DNA of 9,179 nucleotides from assembly GCA_964575715.1 (NCBI GenBank), contig CAZNSG010000374.1, positions 1 through 9,179 on the forward strand. The letters run 5' to 3'. The DNA is from PNAI01 sp964575715 (GTDB taxonomy: Bacteria; Pseudomonadota; Alphaproteobacteria; Rhizobiales; Xanthobacteraceae). The position numbers were made by a program, and so were the translations under genes. The notes under the pieces are model-generated. The model was not told the origin of the DNA. It made no database searches and worked only from the letters and a program-made list of their open reading frames with translations. Shown here in pieces: positions 5,440-9,179 of the stretch. Positions within the stretch are counted from its first letter, which is position 1, and every line of letters starts with the position of its first letter.

Positions 5440-7050
5440 ATGGAAAACGGCGCGTTCCCGTTGATTACCAATCTTCCAGTTGCGATCGTCGGAGCCGGCC
5501 CGGTCGGGCTCACGACCGCGCTTGCGCTTGCCTACTACAAAATTCCCTTCACCGTGTTCGAAGCCAACGCCGGTCTCTCGACGGAGACCAAGGCCGGCAC
5601 CACGCTGACGCGCACGCTCGAGATCTGGCAGCGGTTCGGCGCGGCGAGTAAGGTCCTCACCAAGGCAATGCGGGTCGATGAAATCGGCGACATCGAACGC
5701 GCGACGAACAGGAGCCGCGACTCGGTCAAGCTTCATTTGCTGCGGGACGAGACGCGTTTTCCGTTCGTCGTCAATCTGCCGCAACACGAAATGGAGCCGT
5801 CACTGCGCGATTGCTTGGCGACGTCCGGGAGCGGGAAAATTCTGTATCGGCACCGGCTGACGTCCTTCACGCAATATCCGGACAAAGTGAAACTCGAAAT
5901 CGATACGCCCGACGGAAAAAACACGTTCGAGGCGTGCTACCTCCTCGCCTGCGACGGTGGCCGCAGCACTGTACGCGACAGGCTCGGCGTCACGGTCGAG
6001 GGGCGCTCGCTCCCGGAGCGCTATTCCCTGGTCGATCTGAAGGTCGATCTCGATGTCGAGAACCCCCGCGATTATCCCTACCTGGCTTATTTCAGCGACG
6101 CCAAGGAATGGATGATTCTCGTCCGCCAGCCAGATTGCTGGCGTTTCCTCTATCCGGTGAACGAAGGTCAAAAAGAGTATTCGATCGACGAATTGCGCGA
6201 GAAGGCCGTGCATTTCATCGGCGATGTCTCGAACGTCGAAGTCCTGGCTACGAACCTGTACAAGATTTACCACCGCGTCGCGGAGAAATGGCGGCACGAC
6301 AGGGTGATGCTGGTCGGCGATGCCGCCCATCTCATCACGCCGATGTGGGCTCTCGGGCTCAATACCGGAATTCTCGACGCCAATAGCGTCGCCTGGCGTG
6401 TGGCGTGGGTGTTGCGCGGCTGGGCCGACGACGGTCTGTTCGACTCCTATGAACGCGAGCAAAAGCCGGTTGCCGAACAGGGTTCCGGTGAGATGGCGAA
6501 AGCCGCCAGGTCGTACATGGCTCGGCGTTCGAATGACGTAAAGGCTATGTCCGAACATGCGTGGGGTAATGCCTACACGCGCTCATTGTTGGGCGTGCGG
6601 CTCGGGCTCGCCGGCAGCGGCAATTGGTCGATGGTGAAGGCGTTCGCCGAGCCGCCGCCCGTCGAGGTCGGCGACCGGGCACCGGATGGGATCGTCCACG
6701 ACAGCGAGGGACGCCAGATCCGATTGCACGATCTTTTCGGCCGCTCGTTCGTCGCGCTCTATTTCACCGACACGCGGCGGCGCCCCAACATCCCGACAAA
6801 CGACGCGCCTTGGCTCACGCATTATACCGTGTCGCGCTGGGATGCGCCGCGCGATTCCCCGATCCGCGACCGCTCGCTGCTCGACGTCGGAAGTCATCTC
6901 GCGCGTCGCTATGGCTGCCCGCCCGACACAATGGTTTTGGTCCGCCCCGACGATCATGTCGCCGCGATCGAGCCGATGTCACCGGGCATGGCGCAGTCCG
7001 CCTACCGCGCGGCACTCGGAATTTCGCACCGGGAGGCTGTACCAGCGTGA
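5440..7050 (+). CDS. Class A FAD-dependent aromatic monooxygenase with C-terminal thioredoxin-like domain
   Basis: 536 aa from ATG 5440 (an in-frame GTG at 5434 is the alternative; neither has a clear Shine-Dalgarno). The N-terminal Rossmann FAD site is GAGPVG (18-23). The DG motif ACDGGRSTVRDRLG (170-183) binds FAD and the NAD(P)H pyrophosphate. The GD motif LVGDAAHLITP (291-301) and LNTGILDA (307-314) complete the PHBH-fold signature. Residues about 410-525 (VGDRAPDG... onward) match the thioredoxin-like C-terminal domain seen in phenol hydroxylase and MhpA-like enzymes; no CxxC is present, so it is structural. The usual GG-LGLNTG loop reads WA-LGLNTG. The enzyme should hydroxylate a phenolic or heteroaromatic ring using O2 and NAD(P)H. 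Its stop overlaps the next start, which shows translational coupling with the SDR. The substrate is not predictable; resorcinol-, hydroxybenzoate- or hydroxypyridine-type rings are candidates. Confidence 0.9.
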   Translation: MENGAFPLITNLPVAIVGAGPVGLTTALALAYYKIPFTVFEANAGLSTETKAGTTLTRTLEIWQRFGAASKVLTKAMRVDEIGDIERATNRSRDSVKLHLLRDETRFPFVVNLPQHEMEPSLRDCLATSGSGKILYRHRLTSFTQYPDKVKLEIDTPDGKNTFEACYLLACDGGRSTVRDRLGVTVEGRSLPERYSLVDLKVDLDVENPRDYPYLAYFSDAKEWMILVRQPDCWRFLYPVNEGQKEYSIDELREKAVHFIGDVSNVEVLATNLYKIYHRVAEKWRHDRVMLVGDAAHLITPMWALGLNTGILDANSVAWRVAWVLRGWADDGLFDSYEREQKPVAEQGSGEMAKAARSYMARRSNDVKAMSEHAWGNAYTRSLLGVRLGLAGSGNWSMVKAFAEPPPVEVGDRAPDGIVHDSEGRQIRLHDLFGRSFVALYFTDTRRRPNIPTNDAPWLTHYTVSRWDAPRDSPIRDRSLLDVGSHLARRYGCPPDTMVLVRPDDHVAAIEPMSPGMAQSAYRAALGISHREAVPA

Positions 7051-7865
7051 CAATCTCGGTCTCCTACCGGTTCGACGACGCCGTAATCCTGATCACCGGC
7101 GCGGGCAGCGGCATCGGCGCAGCACTCGCTCGGCACTGCGCGCGGGAAGGCGCCACCGTGGTTGCCGTCGACCGGCGGCACGATTCCCTTCTCGGCGAGT
7201 TGGACGCCGGAGCGCGCAGCCGGATCGACGTGCGCAAGGTCGACGTTTCGGACGAACCCGCCGTTGTCGCGCTGATCGACGACGTGAAAGGGAAGTATTC
7301 TCGGCTCGACGCCGCCGTGCTCGGTGCCGCCATCCAGTATCGCACCGATCTCGACAAGATGAATTCTGCGCAGTGGCGCGAGGTCATCGATATCAATCTC
7401 AACGGCGTATTCTACTGTCTGCAAGGCATCATCCCGCTCTTGAAATCGCAACGAGCCGGGGCAATCGTCGCATTCACATCCGGCCTGGCCCTCACAGGCT
7501 GGCCCGGAGCCAGCGCCTATGCGGCAAGCAAGGCTGCGCTGATCGGAATGATCAAATCTGCGGCGCACGAACTCAGGGCCTACAACGTGCGCGCGAATGT
7601 GCTCTCCCCGGGCCTGCGCGCAACGCCGATATTCATCGATGTGAGCACCGAGGCGGAACGTGAGTATTATCGCCAGTCGATCGGCATCGGCGAGCCGGAG
7701 GGCGTCGTGCCGACTCTGCTCTATTTGATATCGGATGCCTCGGCGAACCTGACGGGAGTGGTCATCGAGCACCGGATCTCGCCCGCCAACGAACAGACAA
7801 CGCTTCTTGATCCTGACGTGACGTTTAGCGATACTGGTGGCAAAGGCAAATTGACAGGAGACTGA
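7047..7865 (+). CDS. Short-chain dehydrogenase/reductase (SDR)
   Basis: 272 aa starting at GTG 7047, which overlaps the monooxygenase stop (GTGA). The Shine-Dalgarno GGGAGG at 7031-7036 supports this start; the frame is open further upstream only as a shadow of the monooxygenase. The classical SDR signature is present: TGAGSGIG (17-24), catalytic N117, S145 and the Y158-x-x-x-K162 pair (YAASK). D42 at the end of the second strand predicts NAD(H) preference. The usual NNAG structural motif reads LGAAI. The C-terminal segment reads SDASANLTGVVIEHR where most members have a TG-x-x-x-x-V-D-G-G motif, and it carries about 25 extra polar residues. It probably oxidises or reduces an alcohol/ketone or dihydrodiol formed in the same pathway. 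The next gene begins one nt after its stop, so the genes form one operon. Confidence 0.9.
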   Translation: MTISVSYRFDDAVILITGAGSGIGAALARHCAREGATVVAVDRRHDSLLGELDAGARSRIDVRKVDVSDEPAVVALIDDVKGKYSRLDAAVLGAAIQYRTDLDKMNSAQWREVIDINLNGVFYCLQGIIPLLKSQRAGAIVAFTSGLALTGWPGASAYAASKAALIGMIKSAAHELRAYNVRANVLSPGLRATPIFIDVSTEAEREYYRQSIGIGEPEGVVPTLLYLISDASANLTGVVIEHRISPANEQTTLLDPDVTFSDTGGKGKLTGD

Positions 7866-7866
7866 C

Positions 7867-8895
7867 ATGCACAAAGTAGTTACGACGATCCTTTGCTTGG
7901 CTTGGCTATTGCTCAGTGGAGTTGTCGGCGATTCTTGGCGCGCGCAAGCCCAGGCACCGAAGATGACGGACATCACATTCTCGCTCGATTTCATCGTGCT
8001 GGGACGGCATGCACCGTTCTACGTCGCGATCGAGAAGGGCTTCTTCAAAGAGGAAGGCCTCAATGTCAATATCATCTCGGCTAGGGGAACCGCGCAGGCC
8101 ATTCAGAATGTCGAAAGCGGGCTGGCGCAAATCGGGTTCACGGACGTGGCGAGCCTCGTGGTCGCGCGCGCCGAGGGCTCGACCGTCAAGGTGGTGTCGG
8201 TGATCTATCAGAAAGCACCCTTCTGCTTCTTCTCGCTCAATCCCGGCGCCAACGTCACGAAGCTGAAAGACTTCGAGGGGCTGCGCGTCGGATCGCACGC
8301 CGGCAGCTACATCTCGAACATTGCCAAGGCGATGATGCGCAAGAACGGCCTCGACCCGAATAAGCTCAGCGTCGAAAGTATTGAGCCTTCGGCGCGTATC
8401 GCAATGCTCGCCACCCGCAAGATCCCGGCGATCGACTTCTTCATCATGACGAAGCCCGCGATGGAACGAGCGGTGAATGACGCAAAGGTCACCACGTTCC
8501 TGTTCGCGGATCACGGTCTCGACCTCTATTCCAATGGAATCGGAGCAAAGGAATCGTACCTGAAGGAGAACCCGGAAGTCGTGAAAGCATTCGTCCGGGC
8601 GGCGCTGCGCGGCTACCAGTATGCCTTCAAGAATCCGGCCGAGGCCGCCGACATCATCCAGAAGCACGCGAAGGCGTTGAACAACCAGATCACCGTCGAG
8701 GAGTTGAAGATCGTCGAGGATCTGACCGTGACGCCGGACGTCAAGCAAAACGGCATCGGTTCGTTCACGGTGGCGCGGATGGAATCGTCAGTGGCTTGGA
8801 TGGTCGAAAACGGCGGCTTTCCGAAGGAAAAGGCGCCGAAGCCCCAGGACGTCTACGCCACGGGCTTTATGCCGGCAACGCCTATCCGGCCCTGA
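7867..8895 (+). CDS. ABC transporter substrate-binding protein, NMT1/THI5-like (SsuA/TauA fold)
   Basis: 342 aa from ATG 7867, with a strong Shine-Dalgarno (AGGAG, 7856-7860, six nt spacer). A signal peptide (hydrophobic core LCLAWLLLSGVVG, then RAQAQA) directs it to the periplasm, with cleavage near residue 28-30. The mature part starts with the family pattern FSLDFIVLGRHAPFYVAIEK followed by GFFKEEGLNV, then AQIGFTDVASLVVARAEG and LKDFEGLRVGSHAGS, all typical of NMT1/THI5-like and nitrate/sulfonate/taurine-type receptors. Members bind taurine, sulfonates, pyrimidine precursors, phthalates and other aromatic acids, so the ligand stays open. Here the operon context favours the substrate of the monooxygenase. 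The ABC ATPase follows after 31 nt. Confidence 0.92.
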   Translation: MHKVVTTILCLAWLLLSGVVGDSWRAQAQAPKMTDITFSLDFIVLGRHAPFYVAIEKGFFKEEGLNVNIISARGTAQAIQNVESGLAQIGFTDVASLVVARAEGSTVKVVSVIYQKAPFCFFSLNPGANVTKLKDFEGLRVGSHAGSYISNIAKAMMRKNGLDPNKLSVESIEPSARIAMLATRKIPAIDFFIMTKPAMERAVNDAKVTTFLFADHGLDLYSNGIGAKESYLKENPEVVKAFVRAALRGYQYAFKNPAEAADIIQKHAKALNNQITVEELKIVEDLTVTPDVKQNGIGSFTVARMESSVAWMVENGGFPKEKAPKPQDVYATGFMPATPIRP

Positions 8896-8926
8896 TGGTC
8901 CGGTTGTTGAAGGACTTGCACAGGTC

Positions 8927-9179
8927 GTGAATGCCAACGGTGGAAACAATCCGGACGGAGGCCAAGGCAGTGCCCGGCCTCTGTTCGGGCGCCTGGTCAA
9001 CGTCACCAAGACATTCGATACCGGCGGCCAGCCGGTGACGGCAGTGAAGGATGTCTCGCTCCAGTTCCGTAAAGGCGATCTGATTTCGCTGCTCGGCCCG
9101 AGCGGCTGCGGCAAGACCACCGTCCTCAAGATGATGGGTGGCTTGATCCCCGCCAGCGGTGGACTGCTCGAGCTGGACG
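8927..9179 (+). CDS. ABC transporter ATP-binding protein (SsuB/TauB-like), partial
   Basis: The frame from GTG 8927 runs off the right edge after 84 codons. Residues include LFGRLVNVTKTFD, a strand pair leading to the Walker A motif LGPSGCGKTT, then VLKMMGGLIPASGG, as in the nitrate/sulfonate/taurine ABC ATPases. Signature, Walker B and H-loop lie beyond the window. GTG is chosen because no ATG in this frame is upstream; AAGGA at 8910-8914 is a distant ribosome site. ATG codons at 8895 and 8931 are in other frames. The first ~17 residues are Gly/Asn-rich and not conserved. It powers uptake by the preceding binding protein; the permease gene is expected next. Confidence 0.88.
   Translation, partial: MNANGGNNPDGGQGSARPLFGRLVNVTKTFDTGGQPVTAVKDVSLQFRKGDLISLLGPSGCGKTTVLKMMGGLIPASGGLLELD

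Noticed and set aside
5800..6558. 252-codon minus-strand frame
   Set aside because: It is the antisense shadow of the monooxygenase.
6624..7046. Upstream extension of the SDR frame
   Set aside because: It overlaps the monooxygenase in another frame; the SDR fold begins just after GTG 7047, which has its own ribosome site.
7002..7994. 330-codon minus-strand frame
   Set aside because: It is the antisense shadow of the SDR and the start of the ABC receptor; no motif is visible.
7906..8748. 280-codon minus-strand frame
   Set aside because: It is the antisense shadow of the ABC receptor.
1..9179. CRISPR arrays, tRNA or rRNA genes
   Set aside because: No regularly spaced repeats and no cloverleaf or rRNA-like segments were seen on either strand.

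Overview
The window is GC-rich. Its codon use and gene content (an orphan Bug/TctC receptor, aromatic-type flavin hydroxylase, dienelactone hydrolase, ACMSD-like amidohydrolase) fit a soil alphaproteobacterium of the Bradyrhizobium/Rhodopseudomonas kind. This assignment is inferred from gene style; no marker gene is present.

Layout, left to right. (1) Positions 1-884, minus strand: an ACMSD-type amidohydrolase, probably a non-oxidative decarboxylase of a hydroxyaromatic acid, cut by the left edge. (2) Positions 885-1772: a gene graveyard. It holds the first ~70 codons of an isochorismatase-like cysteine hydrolase cut at 1215, the first ~44 codons of an IS transposase cut at 1411, and a possible short tail of another gene. 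Each truncation point coincides with a copy of a 13-bp direct repeat, which suggests successive insertions or deletions by related IS elements. (3) Positions 1773-2768, minus strand: an orphan TctC/Bug periplasmic binding protein. (4) Positions 2993-4309, plus strand, divergent from it: an unusual protein made of three RidA/YjgF domains in a row, none with the catalytic arginine of true RidA. (5) Positions 4310-4509: a convergent spacer with an imperfect 12-bp inverted repeat and a possible coding remnant. (6) Positions 4510-5184, minus strand: a dienelactone hydrolase with an intact Cys-Asp-His triad. (7) Positions 5185-5439: an AT-rich divergent control region with a consensus TTGACA box inside a perfect dyad. 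(8) Positions 5440 to the right edge, plus strand: a tight operon of a class A FAD monooxygenase with a C-terminal thioredoxin-like domain, an SDR dehydrogenase overlapping it by 3 nt, an NMT1/THI5-type ABC substrate-binding protein, and the beginning of the ABC ATPase.

Taken together this reads as an uptake-plus-degradation locus for an aromatic or heteroaromatic compound. Solute would be captured by an ABC system (and perhaps by the Bug protein), hydroxylated by the flavoprotein, and oxidised or reduced by the SDR. A ring-fission lactone or enol product would be opened by the dienelactone hydrolase, with decarboxylation by the amidohydrolase. The triple RidA protein may deal with an enamine/imine or another reactive intermediate. 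No ring-cleavage dioxygenase and no regulator gene lie inside the window, so the substrate cannot be named. The triple-RidA protein and its setting are the most novel items.
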